From contig SLDH01000111.1 of NCBI GenBank assembly GCA_007125415.1, positions 1-8,907 on the forward strand: a stretch of DNA of 8,907 nucleotides, given 5' to 3'. A model generated the notes under the pieces. That model saw only the letters and a program-made list of their open reading frames with translations, was not told the DNA's origin and did no database searches. Made by a program: the position numbers and the translations under genes. Source of the DNA: Roseovarius sp. Its GTDB lineage: Bacteria > Pseudomonadota > Alphaproteobacteria > Rhodobacterales > Rhodobacteraceae. Positions 1-6,092 of the stretch are shown here, one piece after another; positions within the stretch are counted from its first letter, which is position 1; each line of letters opens with the position of its first letter.

Positions 1-120
1 CGACCAGCCCTTGAGCATGAGATAGGCGGAGAGAAACGCGCACACCCCGCCCACCAACGCCGAGACCCACATCGCGTTGGTCATGTACCCATATGAAAAA
101 GGCTCCAGCAGGACGGACAT
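1..120 (-). CDS. sitC: Mn/Fe ABC transporter permease SitC (N-terminal part, cut by the window edge)
   Basis: This is the first 40 codons of an inner-membrane permease of the ABC-3 family, which forms the channel for manganese or iron brought by the periplasmic SitA protein. The reading begins MSVLLEPFSYGYM, then enters a hydrophobic helix (about residues 18-36, containing SALVGGVCAF) and continues with the YLMLKGWS sequence typical of the start of SitC/MntB permeases. The start codon is at 120-118 and overlaps the sitB stop codon as ATGA, so the two are probably translationally coupled. The rest of the gene, and any sitD partner permease, lies beyond the left edge. Family assignment is firm from sequence and context; the choice of SitC over SitD rests on gene order. 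Confidence 0.85.
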   Translation of the reverse strand, partial: MSVLLEPFSYGYMTNAMWVSALVGGVCAFLSAYLMLKGWS

Positions 121-992
121 CAGCCATCCCCCTTTGAGGTCTGAATTTTCTCGTCATACTGAACGAACGGGCGCTCATCATCCGTCAGGATGGTCACGGC
201 GCGGGTATCGCCGTCTTCGTGCAGGGCTTCACCTTCCAGCGTAAAGCGCCGCAGCACGCCGCCGAAAGCCCGTTCCAGATTTTCACGGGTGAAGACCTCT
301 TCGGTGGGCCCATGGATCAACACCGTGCCCTTGACCAGTATGGCACGGTCACAGAATTCCGGCACCGAGCCCAGATTATGGGTCGAGACAAGCATCACAC
401 GCCCCTCTGCCTTCAACTCTCCGAGGAGGGCCACGATCTGTTCTTCGGTTTTCACATCGACGCCGGTGAAGGGCTCATCGAGCAGGATCACCTGACCATC
501 CTGCGCCAAAGCACGGGCGAGAAAGACCCGCTTGCGCTGCCCGCCCGAAAGCTCTCCGATCTGGCGCTTGCGATAAGGCTGCATGCTGACACGGTCCAGC
601 GCGGCATCGACGGCTTCATGATCGGCCTGTCCGGGCCGGCGCAGAAATCCCATATGCCCGTAGCGCCCCATCATCACCACATCTTCCACCAGCACCGGAA
701 AAGCCCAATCCACCTCCTCGGCCTGAGGCACATAGGCAACAAGGTTGGATTTCAACGCCTCGCGCACAGTGCGACCCAGAATGCGGATCTCACCCGAGGC
801 CGTGGGAACAAACCCCATGATGGCCTTGAACAGGGTCGATTTTCCGGCACCGTTCACGCCGACAAGGGCCGTGACCGACGCACGGGGAATGGCAAAGCTC
901 GCGTCCCACAGGGCGGTCAGGCCATTGCGGTAGGTTACCGTGATGTCGCGCGCGACGAGACCTGCGTCAGACACTTCGCCGCGCTGCGTCAT
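120..992 (-). CDS. sitB: Mn/Fe ABC transporter ATP-binding protein SitB
   Basis: This 290-residue cytoplasmic ATPase powers the SitABC(D) divalent metal importer. All ABC signatures are visible in order: Walker A GVNGAGKST (45-53), Q-loop glutamine 90 in YVPQAEEVDW, signature LSGGQ (148-152), Walker B VILLDE (168-173) and the switch histidine 205 in STHN. The YVPQ..EVDW.FP segment is typical of the manganese/zinc/iron (MZT) subfamily. A roughly 60-residue tail follows the nucleotide-binding domain, as in SitB/MntA-type ATPases. The gene begins one base after the sitA stop and its own stop overlaps the sitC start (ATGA), so it is the middle gene of an operon. No strong Shine-Dalgarno precedes the ATG at 992, which suggests coupling to sitA translation. 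A GTG six codons in is an alternative start. The substrate is inferred from SitA. Confidence 0.92.
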   Translation of the reverse strand: MTQRGEVSDAGLVARDITVTYRNGLTALWDASFAIPRASVTALVGVNGAGKSTLFKAIMGFVPTASGEIRILGRTVREALKSNLVAYVPQAEEVDWAFPVLVEDVVMMGRYGHMGFLRRPGQADHEAVDAALDRVSMQPYRKRQIGELSGGQRKRVFLARALAQDGQVILLDEPFTGVDVKTEEQIVALLGELKAEGRVMLVSTHNLGSVPEFCDRAILVKGTVLIHGPTEEVFTRENLERAFGGVLRRFTLEGEALHEDGDTRAVTILTDDERPFVQYDEKIQTSKGDG

Positions 993-993
993 T

Positions 994-1896
994 TCAGTTC
1001 ATTGCCCGTGTCATGCCATCAACCACTGTGCGCGATGTCACCGTCAGAAGGTCGAGATAGGTAGGCACGGGGCCGTCAGGACCACTGAGCGAATCGACAT
1101 AAAGCTCACCACCATAGAGCGCGCCCGTCTCCCGCGCGACCTGCCGGGCCGGTGCCGTGTTCACGGTGCTTTCGCAGAACACCACCGGGATGTCATGCGC
1201 CCGCACCCCGTCGATCACCTTTCGGACCTGCTGAGGGGTTCCCATCTGATCCGCATTGATCGGCCAGAGATAGAGCTCTTTCATCGCGAAATCCCGTGCC
1301 AGATAGCTGAAAGCCCCTTCGCAGGTGACCAGCCAGCGCTGCTCTTCCGGGATGGCCGCGACAGCAGCGCGGAGCGGTTCCATCGTTTCGCGCAGGCGCG
1401 TTTTGTACGCCTCGGCATTGGCAGCGTATCTATCGGCATTGTCAGGGTCATGCGTGCTCAGCGCCAGGACGATGTTGTCGATATAGATCATGGCGCTGTC
1501 GAGCCCCATCCAGGCATGCGGGTTGGGTGCGCCCTCATAGGAGCCCGATCCGATCGCGATGGGCTCGATCCCGTCCGTCAGCGTTGCGGCAGGGATATCC
1601 CCCATGTTGGACAGGAATTGCTCGAACCAAAGCTCGAGGTCCAGCCCGTTCCACAAGATCAGATCCGCATCCGAAGCGCGCACGATATCCTGGGGAGTGG
1701 GTTCATATTCGTGGATCTCGGCACCGGGTTTGGTGATCGAAACCACCTCCGCGGCATCCCCGGCCACGTTCTGCGCCATATCCGCGAGCACCGTAAAGGT
1801 CGTCACGACCTTCAGGCGGTCTGCCGCAAAGGCAGCGCTTGCGCCGACGGCCAGAGCGGCGCCGAAAATCAAGGGTTTGAGTTTGGAAACCGGCAT
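994..1896 (-). CDS. sitA: Periplasmic Mn/Fe-binding protein SitA of an ABC importer
   Basis: This 300-residue solute-binding protein of cluster A-I (SitA/PsaA/ZnuA) captures divalent metal in the periplasm. Residues 1-24 form a Sec signal peptide (two lysines, hydrophobic core, AFA before cleavage at about 24/25). The expected metal ligands are present: H62 in EIHEYEPTP, H127 in NPHAWM, E193 in TCEGAF and D268 in YVDSLS. A His-His-Glu-Asp set, with no histidine-rich loop, is the pattern of manganese/iron proteins; zinc proteins (ZnuA) usually have a third histidine at the Glu position. The ATG at 1896 has a strong Shine-Dalgarno (GGAGGG, 1906-1901 on the minus strand). It is the first gene of the operon, followed directly by sitB, and two Fur/Mur-like boxes lie upstream. 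Mn versus Fe preference cannot be settled from sequence alone. Confidence 0.92.
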   Translation of the reverse strand: MPVSKLKPLIFGAALAVGASAAFAADRLKVVTTFTVLADMAQNVAGDAAEVVSITKPGAEIHEYEPTPQDIVRASDADLILWNGLDLELWFEQFLSNMGDIPAATLTDGIEPIAIGSGSYEGAPNPHAWMGLDSAMIYIDNIVLALSTHDPDNADRYAANAEAYKTRLRETMEPLRAAVAAIPEEQRWLVTCEGAFSYLARDFAMKELYLWPINADQMGTPQQVRKVIDGVRAHDIPVVFCESTVNTAPARQVARETGALYGGELYVDSLSGPDGPVPTYLDLLTVTSRTVVDGMTRAMN

Positions 1897-1933
1897 TTCA
1901 CCCTCCAGTGATGAAGATGAGGCAACATCTACT

Positions 1934-1948
1934 TGAGAATCGTTCTCA
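1934..1948. promoter_or_regulatory. Fur/Mur-like operator 1 upstream of sitA
   Basis: The site reads TGAGAAT-C-GTTCTCA, a 7-1-7 inverted repeat with six of seven arm positions paired, in the arrangement of classical Fur boxes (TGATAAT-N-ATTATCA). It lies 38-52 bp upstream of the sitA start. In many alphaproteobacteria the Fur homologue acts as the manganese regulator Mur and represses sit genes. Which regulator binds here is inferred; the repeat itself is seen. Confidence 0.62.
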
Positions 1949-1962
1949 GGTAAAGTTGATAC

Positions 1963-1977
1963 TGAGAATGAGTTGCA
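1963..1977. promoter_or_regulatory. Fur/Mur-like operator 2 upstream of sitA
   Basis: The site reads TGAGAAT-G-AGTTGCA. The left half is identical to that of operator 1; the right half is degenerate. It starts exactly 29 bp from operator 1 and lies 67-81 bp upstream of the sitA start. A TTGCAA on the minus strand inside it could double as a -35 element, but no convincing -10 follows. Weaker than operator 1 taken alone, but the exact repeat of the half-site makes it credible. Confidence 0.5.
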
Positions 1978-2010
1978 ATTTATTTCCCGCCTGGCTCAAT
2001 GCTATTCAGG

Positions 2011-2982
2011 TCACTCGCGGCCAAGACGGTCCATTGTGCGGACAAGTTCCGCGCTGATGCCCGGCTCCGAGAGGGCATGGCCTGCCATCGGTATCATCCG
2101 CAGATCAGCCCGGCCCCACGCCTCGGACAGTGCATAAGCGCCTTCAGGGGGGCAGATCATGTCATACCGCCCCTGCACGATGGTGCCGGGTGTATCCTTC
2201 AGGATGCCGATGCGTTTGAGGATCTGCCCGTCTTCCTCGAGAAACCCGCCATTGATGAAATAGTGATTCTCAAGCCGGGCGAAAGCGTGAGCATAATCTG
2301 GCGGGCTCTCGCCGCCGCGCCCGTTCGATGTGACAGTCGCCAGCGCATTCTCCCAGGCCGACCAGGCCTTGGCGTGGCGCGTCTCCTCGGCCTTGTCACC
2401 GCTGAAAAGGCGCCGGTGATAGGCCAGTATCATGTCATCGCGCTCATCCGCCGGGATCAGTTGCTGAAAACGTGCCCATGTCTCCGGCCAGAACCGCGCG
2501 GCCCCGCCGCCATAGAACCAGCCAAGCTCGCGTTGCGTCATCAGGAACACACCCCGCAGCACCAGATGCCGCGCTCTTTCTGGATGGGTTTGGGCATAGA
2601 TGAGCGAAAGCGTCGCGCCCCAGCTTCCGCCGAACACGATCCAGCGGTCGATCCCGAAACTCTCGCGAATGCGCTCGATATCAGCCACGAGATGCCATGT
2701 CGTGTTGTTCTCCACACAGGCATGCGGACGCGAGCGGCCACAGCCGCGCTGATCGAAGAGAATGATCCGAAAGACATTCGGATCGAAATAGCGCCGCATC
2801 GCCGGGCTGCATCCGCCCCCCGGCCCGCCATGCAGGACGACCACCGGCACGCCATCCGCACGGCCCGATTGCTCCACATAGATCTTGTGCCCGTCGCCCA
2901 CATCCATCATCCGGCGATCAAAGGGCTCGACCGGCGGGTAAAGATATTGCACGGCTGATTTCTGGTCTGCGATTCTGTCCAT
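2011..2982 (-). CDS. pip: Proline iminopeptidase (alpha/beta hydrolase, peptidase family S33)
   Basis: This 323-residue cytoplasmic enzyme releases N-terminal proline from peptides. The length is normal for the family. The fold signatures are intact: HGGPGGG oxyanion-hole motif (51-57), DQRGCGRS strand-turn (77-84), nucleophile S120 in GGSWG, and the likely acid and base D274 (GRYDMICP) and H302 ([10 protein letters not shown]). The N-terminal [18 protein letters not shown] is characteristic of proteobacterial Pip. The ATG at 2982 has AGGA five bases upstream on its strand. An ATG two codons into the opposite strand overlaps it, but the true ubiG start is further away. The gene is monocistronic in appearance: 114 bp separate its stop from sitA, with no clear terminator hairpin, so some read-through into sitA is possible. 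Confidence 0.93.
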   Translation of the reverse strand: MDRIADQKSAVQYLYPPVEPFDRRMMDVGDGHKIYVEQSGRADGVPVVVLHGGPGGGCSPAMRRYFDPNVFRIILFDQRGCGRSRPHACVENNTTWHLVADIERIRESFGIDRWIVFGGSWGATLSLIYAQTHPERARHLVLRGVFLMTQRELGWFYGGGAARFWPETWARFQQLIPADERDDMILAYHRRLFSGDKAEETRHAKAWSAWENALATVTSNGRGGESPPDYAHAFARLENHYFINGGFLEEDGQILKRIGILKDTPGTIVQGRYDMICPPEGAYALSEAWGRADLRMIPMAGHALSEPGISAELVRTMDRLGRE

Positions 2983-2989
2983 GACCGTC

Positions 2990-2997
2990 CTATATAG
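2990..2997. promoter_or_regulatory. Possible shared -10 region between pip and ubiG
   Basis: The palindrome CTATATAG gives a TATATA/TATAGA -10-like hexamer on both strands within the 49 bp separating the pip and ubiG starts. A transcript in the ubiG direction would have a leader of about 27 bases, and one in the pip direction only 0-2 bases. No good -35 element is visible on either side, so this is a weak call. Confidence 0.3.
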
Positions 2998-3031
2998 AGT
3001 GCTGATCGCAAAAGAGCATATGGAGAGCAGA

Positions 3032-3778
3032 ATGCAAACCGCTCAAACAACGATTGATCCGGGCGAAGTCGCCAAATTCGAGGCGATGGCAGCGGAATGG
3101 TGGGATCCGGCGGGCAAATTCAAGCCGCTTCACATGCTCAACCCCTGCCGTCTCGATTACATCACCCGGCAGATTGCCGAAGAATTCGACAGGGATCTCG
3201 ATGCGCCTTCGCCTTTCTCTGGCTTGCGCCTTCTCGATATCGGCTGCGGGGGGGGCCTGCTGAGCGAGCCGATGGCCCGTCTCGGCGCTGAGGTGGTGGG
3301 GGCAGATGCGGCCGCAGGCAACATCCCGGTGGCACAGCTTCATGCCGAACAGTCGGGCCTCATGATCGATTATCGCCATACCACAGCCGAGAATCTGGCG
3401 GCATCGGGCGAAAAATTCGACGTGGTGCTCAATATGGAAGTGGTCGAGCATGTGGCCGATCCGCTTGCCTACCTTACCGCCTGCCGGCAACTGCTCAAGC
3501 CCGGCGGTCTGCACATCTGCTCGACGATCAACCGCACCACCAGGAGTTTTGCTCTCGCCATCATCGGTGCTGAACATATCATGCGCTGGCTGCCGCGGGG
3601 CACGCATGACTGGTCAAAATTCATCACACCCGATGAGTTGTTCGACCTGTTGCGTAGGGCCGGGCTGGACCCGGTGGATCGCAAGGGGTTCGTGTTCAAC
3701 CCGGTCTCATGGAAGTGGGCGCTGTCCCACAAGGATCTGAGCGTGAACTACGTCACCGCGAGCCTTCACGCTTTCTAG
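3032..3778 (+). CDS. ubiG: Ubiquinone biosynthesis O-methyltransferase UbiG
   Basis: This 248-residue class I SAM-dependent methyltransferase carries out both O-methylations of ubiquinone biosynthesis (2-polyprenyl-6-hydroxyphenol and 3-demethylubiquinol), at the cytoplasmic face of the membrane. Diagnostic features are the N-terminal [11 protein letters not shown] followed by PLHMLNP (16-38), SAM motif [10 protein letters not shown] (67-75), D92 at the end of strand beta-2, the NMEVVEHV motif, LKPGG, and the STINRT and GTHDW segments specific to UbiG. The reading frame is open upstream to an ATG at 2981 and there is another at 3020. I chose 3032 because GGAG (3022-3025) lies six bases before it and the protein then begins where UbiG proteins usually do. 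It is divergent from pip, and its TAG stop overlaps the marR stop on the other strand. Confidence 0.95.
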   Translation: MQTAQTTIDPGEVAKFEAMAAEWWDPAGKFKPLHMLNPCRLDYITRQIAEEFDRDLDAPSPFSGLRLLDIGCGGGLLSEPMARLGAEVVGADAAAGNIPVAQLHAEQSGLMIDYRHTTAENLAASGEKFDVVLNMEVVEHVADPLAYLTACRQLLKPGGLHICSTINRTTRSFALAIIGAEHIMRWLPRGTHDWSKFITPDELFDLLRRAGLDPVDRKGFVFNPVSWKWALSHKDLSVNYVTASLHAF

Positions 3779-4221
3779 CGGTCATCTTCCAGTTTGGCGC
3801 GCAGTTTGCGCATCACCGGAAGGGTGGCGCGCACCTTGTCGTCGCCCAGTTCCTCGACCATCTCGGAAATCAACGGGGTCACAGCCGCCACGGCCGCATC
3901 GCGCGCACGGCGCCCGGCAGGGCTGATCGCGACCATCTTGCGCCGTGCGTCATCCCAATCGGGGCGGATGTGAACATAGCCTGCCCATTCCAGCTTGCTC
4001 AAAGTATTGGTCATCGCGCCGCGCGTGACATGGAAAATCTTCGCCAGCTGGGCTGGCGAGCGTTCTTCCCCTGATCTGGCCAGATGATTCAAAACCGAAA
4101 AATGCGAAATCTCCATACCCTTGGGCAAGACCCGGCTCAACCGGTTGCGGATCAGTTGCTCGTTGGTGAGAATCTCACTGAAAAGGGCAACCGCAAGGGA
4201 CGATGTCGATTGTTCGCTCAT
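3775..4221 (-). CDS. MarR-family winged-helix transcriptional regulator
   Basis: This 148-residue DNA-binding protein has the MarR layout: N-terminal dimer helices, [10 protein letters not shown] helix (39-48), helix-turn-helix with [20 protein letters not shown] (59-78; recognition helix about 66-78), a wing containing [14 protein letters not shown] (87-100) and a C-terminal dimer helix. It has no cysteine, so it is not a thiol-based sensor of the OhrR type despite sitting in a run with a glutaredoxin. Ligand and targets cannot be told from sequence. Its ATG overlaps the stop of the amidase gene (ATGA, 4218-4221): it lies downstream of the amidase and is probably coupled to it. Wait-free spacing across comF, grxC, amidase and marR suggests one transcript. 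The stop codon shares CTAG with ubiG. Confidence 0.9.
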   Translation of the reverse strand: MSEQSTSSLAVALFSEILTNEQLIRNRLSRVLPKGMEISHFSVLNHLARSGEERSPAQLAKIFHVTRGAMTNTLSKLEWAGYVHIRPDWDDARRKMVAISPAGRRARDAAVAAVTPLISEMVEELGDDKVRATLPVMRKLRAKLEDDR

Positions 4222-5051
4222 AAATCGGCATCATATACGGCTTTTTGCATCATTGCAGGTATGCTCGCGCGTGATTTTGCCGTTTGCATCAGATCGAGGT
4301 CAATGGTGAGGATACCGACACCCTCACCAGCAACCGCCACGACACGGCCCCACGGATCAACCACCATGGAGTGACCATAAGTTTCGCGGCGGCGGCCTCG
4401 TGCCGCCTCATGACGGCCAGTTTGCGCCGGAGCGACGATATAGGCACCGGTCTCGATCGCGCGGGCGCGCAGCAATATCTCCCAATGGGCCGCCCCGGTG
4501 ACAGGCGAAAAGGCCGATGGCACGGTGATGATCTGCGCCCCCGCCACCGCCAGATCACGGTAGAGTGCGGGAAATCGGAGGTCATAACAGATGGTCATGC
4601 CGATGGCGCCAAACGCCGCTTGTGCGATCACCGCCTCGGACCCCGGCCGATATCCGGCCGATTCCCGATAGTGTTCCGTATCGGAGACCTGCACATCAAA
4701 CATGTGAATCTTGTCATAAGACGCCACGATCGCACCATCGGGTGCAATGAGGAACGAGCGGTTGGCAAAGCGACCATCGGCATCGCCGGTTTTCAACGCC
4801 AGCGATCCGATCAGCAACCAAAGCCCGTTTGACCTTGCGCAGTCGCGCAGCGCGTCGAGCGTCGGATCGTCGGACTCATGGCGCAGCACGGCTGCCTGCC
4901 GCGCGCGACTTGCCGACACGCAGTTCGTGACTTCCGGTGTCAGGACAAATCCCGCCCCCTCCCGCGCCGCCTGATCCACCAGTTCCAGCGTCACGGCCAG
5001 ATTGGCCGCGGGATCATCGCTGCTGTTGAGCTGAAGGAGCGCGGTTTTCAT
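4218..5051 (-). CDS. Carbon-nitrogen hydrolase, nitrilase superfamily (Nit1/YbeM-like amidase)
   Basis: This 277-residue cytoplasmic amidase belongs to the nitrilase superfamily. The catalytic Glu-Lys-Cys triad is complete: E40 in LTPEVTNC, K114 in YDKIHMFDV and C155 in TICYDLRFP. The combination KIHMFDV plus CYDLRFP is typical of the Nit1/Nit2/YbeM group; some members hydrolyse deaminated glutathione (Nit1, YbeM) and others omega-amides such as alpha-ketoglutaramate (Nit2). Substrate assignment is therefore inferred and could be either. The frame is open to an ATG at 5174, but that extension overlaps grxC and does not look like this family; the ATG at 5051 starts with the expected MKTALLQLNS and has GAGG just before it. 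It follows the grxC stop by four bases, so the two genes are almost surely cotranscribed. Its stop overlaps the marR start. Confidence 0.92.
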   Translation of the reverse strand: MKTALLQLNSSDDPAANLAVTLELVDQAAREGAGFVLTPEVTNCVSASRARQAAVLRHESDDPTLDALRDCARSNGLWLLIGSLALKTGDADGRFANRSFLIAPDGAIVASYDKIHMFDVQVSDTEHYRESAGYRPGSEAVIAQAAFGAIGMTICYDLRFPALYRDLAVAGAQIITVPSAFSPVTGAAHWEILLRARAIETGAYIVAPAQTGRHEAARGRRRETYGHSMVVDPWGRVVAVAGEGVGILTIDLDLMQTAKSRASIPAMMQKAVYDADL

Positions 5052-5055
5052 TGCC

Positions 5056-5313
5056 TCAGTCTTGCAGGAGTGCGTCCAGCTTTCCAGCCCGATCCAGCGC
5101 ATAAAGCTCGTCACAGCCGCCCACATGCGTCTGGCCGATGAAAATCTGCGGGACAGTGCGCGCACCATCAGCACGTTCGATCATCTCGGCCTTGCGGGCC
5201 GGGTGAACCAGTACGTCGAATTCGGAAAAGCTGACGCCCTTTTGCTTGAGGAGGCGCTTTGCCGCATGACAGAATCCACAGAGCGGCGAGGTGTAGATTT
5301 CGACTGTTTGCAT
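5056..5313 (-). CDS. grxC: Glutaredoxin 3 (dithiol glutaredoxin)
   Basis: This 85-residue protein has the thioredoxin fold and uses glutathione to reduce disulfides or mixed disulfides in the cytoplasm. Visible features are the active site C12-G-F-C15, the cis-proline motif TVPQIFI (53-59) that binds glutathione, and GGCDEL (65-70) near the C-terminus. The length matches bacterial Grx3. The active site is CGFC rather than the CPYC of E. coli Grx3; both cysteines are kept, so dithiol chemistry remains possible. An extra cysteine, C67, occurs in the GGCD motif. The ATG at 5313 lies 32 bases after the comF stop, with AAAGGG a few bases upstream. The amidase gene starts four bases after its stop. 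Confidence 0.94.
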   Translation of the reverse strand: MQTVEIYTSPLCGFCHAAKRLLKQKGVSFSEFDVLVHPARKAEMIERADGARTVPQIFIGQTHVGGCDELYALDRAGKLDALLQD

Positions 5314-5345
5314 GGCACGGCCCTTTGAATGATCTCAAGGCCAAG

Positions 5346-6077
5346 TTAACCGTCCCTGAAGGTGCGCGCCAGTGCAAGGATACGTACCTCTGACGCGCCG
5401 GCGGCATAGCAGATCTCGGTCGCCGCCGACAGTGTGGCTCCTGTAGTCAAGACATCATCGACCAGAAGAACCTTGCGCCCGACGATCCGGTGTCGTCGCC
5501 GCGGATGAATCCTGATGGCGCTTTCCAGCGTCCGGTACCTTTCGTCGCGGCTCATACCGATCAGTTGCCTTGTCCGCCTCGAGCGCTGAAGCAGATCGGG
5601 GCAATGGGCATGGCCGGTTTCCCGCGCCAACGCCGCTGACAGGAGTGCGGCCTGATTGTAGCGTCGGCGAAGCATGCGCAACCAATGCAGCGGCACAGGC
5701 GCAATGAGCGTATCAGCTGTCAGCAGCGGTTGCGCCGCGCGGGCAAGCCATTTTCCAGCGGGGCGCAGCAGATCCTGACGGTCCCCGTATTTCAAGGCCA
5801 GAACCAGCTTGCGACCGTTGTCCTTGTAGAGCACCGCCGCGCGCCCCTGCAGCCAGGGCCGGGCATTGCGCATGCAGTCATCACAGATTGCCGGGCCATC
5901 CGCCACATCGCCCGGCAGTGGAACCCCGCAGGCATCGCAACACATGCCGGAGATGAAAGGGGTATCGCGCCAACATGGCCCGCATATGCCAAAGTCACTC
6001 TCGACCAGCACACCACAGACCGTGCAGCGCGGCGGATAGACAAGCCGGATCGCGGTTTGAATGACGGGCACTGTCAC
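5346..6077 (-). CDS. comF: ComF family phosphoribosyltransferase-like protein
   Basis: This protein of about 243 residues pairs an N-terminal zinc-ribbon region with a C-terminal type I phosphoribosyltransferase domain. Four CxxC pairs are visible: C18/C21, C32/C35, C47/C50 and C65/C68. The PRPP-binding motif VLLVDDVLTTGAT occupies 203-215, and the ComF-typical RRRYNQA precedes it by about 60 residues. ComF/GntX proteins are linked to DNA uptake and recombination in some bacteria, but their reaction is not established. The start is uncertain: no ATG fits, since the ATG at 6173 would run 81 bases into the divergent gene with an unrelated extension. GTG at 6077 or 6071 gives the usual short lead before the first CxxC. 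Neither has a clear Shine-Dalgarno. It is the first gene of the minus-strand run comF-grxC-amidase-marR. Confidence 0.88.
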   Translation of the reverse strand: MTVPVIQTAIRLVYPPRCTVCGVLVESDFGICGPCWRDTPFISGMCCDACGVPLPGDVADGPAICDDCMRNARPWLQGRAAVLYKDNGRKLVLALKYGDRQDLLRPAGKWLARAAQPLLTADTLIAPVPLHWLRMLRRRYNQAALLSAALARETGHAHCPDLLQRSRRTRQLIGMSRDERYRTLESAIRIHPRRRHRIVGRKVLLVDDVLTTGATLSAATEICYAAGASEVRILALARTFRDG

Positions 6078-6085
6078 ACTATCTT
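6057..6085 (+). promoter_or_regulatory. Candidate promoter of the NDUFAF5-like gene (leaderless transcript)
   Basis: TTGAAT (6057-6062) and TATCTT (6080-6085) are separated by exactly 17 bases, each matching four of six positions of the sigma-70 consensus. The expected transcription start is 6092-6093, which coincides with the ATG at 6093. The promoter lies inside the first codons of comF on the opposite strand. Prediction from sequence only. Confidence 0.5.
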
Positions 6086-6092
6086 TGCTGAC

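Noticed and set aside
219..1064. Long plus-strand open frame of 281 codons opposite sitB
   Set aside because: It is antisense to a gene with all ABC motifs, has histidine/arginine-rich composition typical of a shadow in GC-rich DNA, and shows no domain.
940..1911. Long plus-strand open frame of 323 codons opposite sitA
   Set aside because: It mirrors the sitA coding strand codon pattern, overlaps sitB antisense too, and encodes no recognisable motif.
1999..2958. Long plus-strand open frame of 319 codons opposite pip
   Set aside because: Complete antisense to pip, whose catalytic triad and motifs are intact; no ribosome binding site or domain.
2981..3031. Upstream ATG codons at 2981 and 3020 as the ubiG start
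   Set aside because: Neither has a good Shine-Dalgarno, the first overlaps the pip start codon, and the extra residues are not part of the usual UbiG N-terminus.
5052..5174. ATG at 5174 as the amidase start
   Set aside because: The extension overlaps the 3' half of grxC in another frame and has no nitrilase character; ATG 5051 gives the normal family start.
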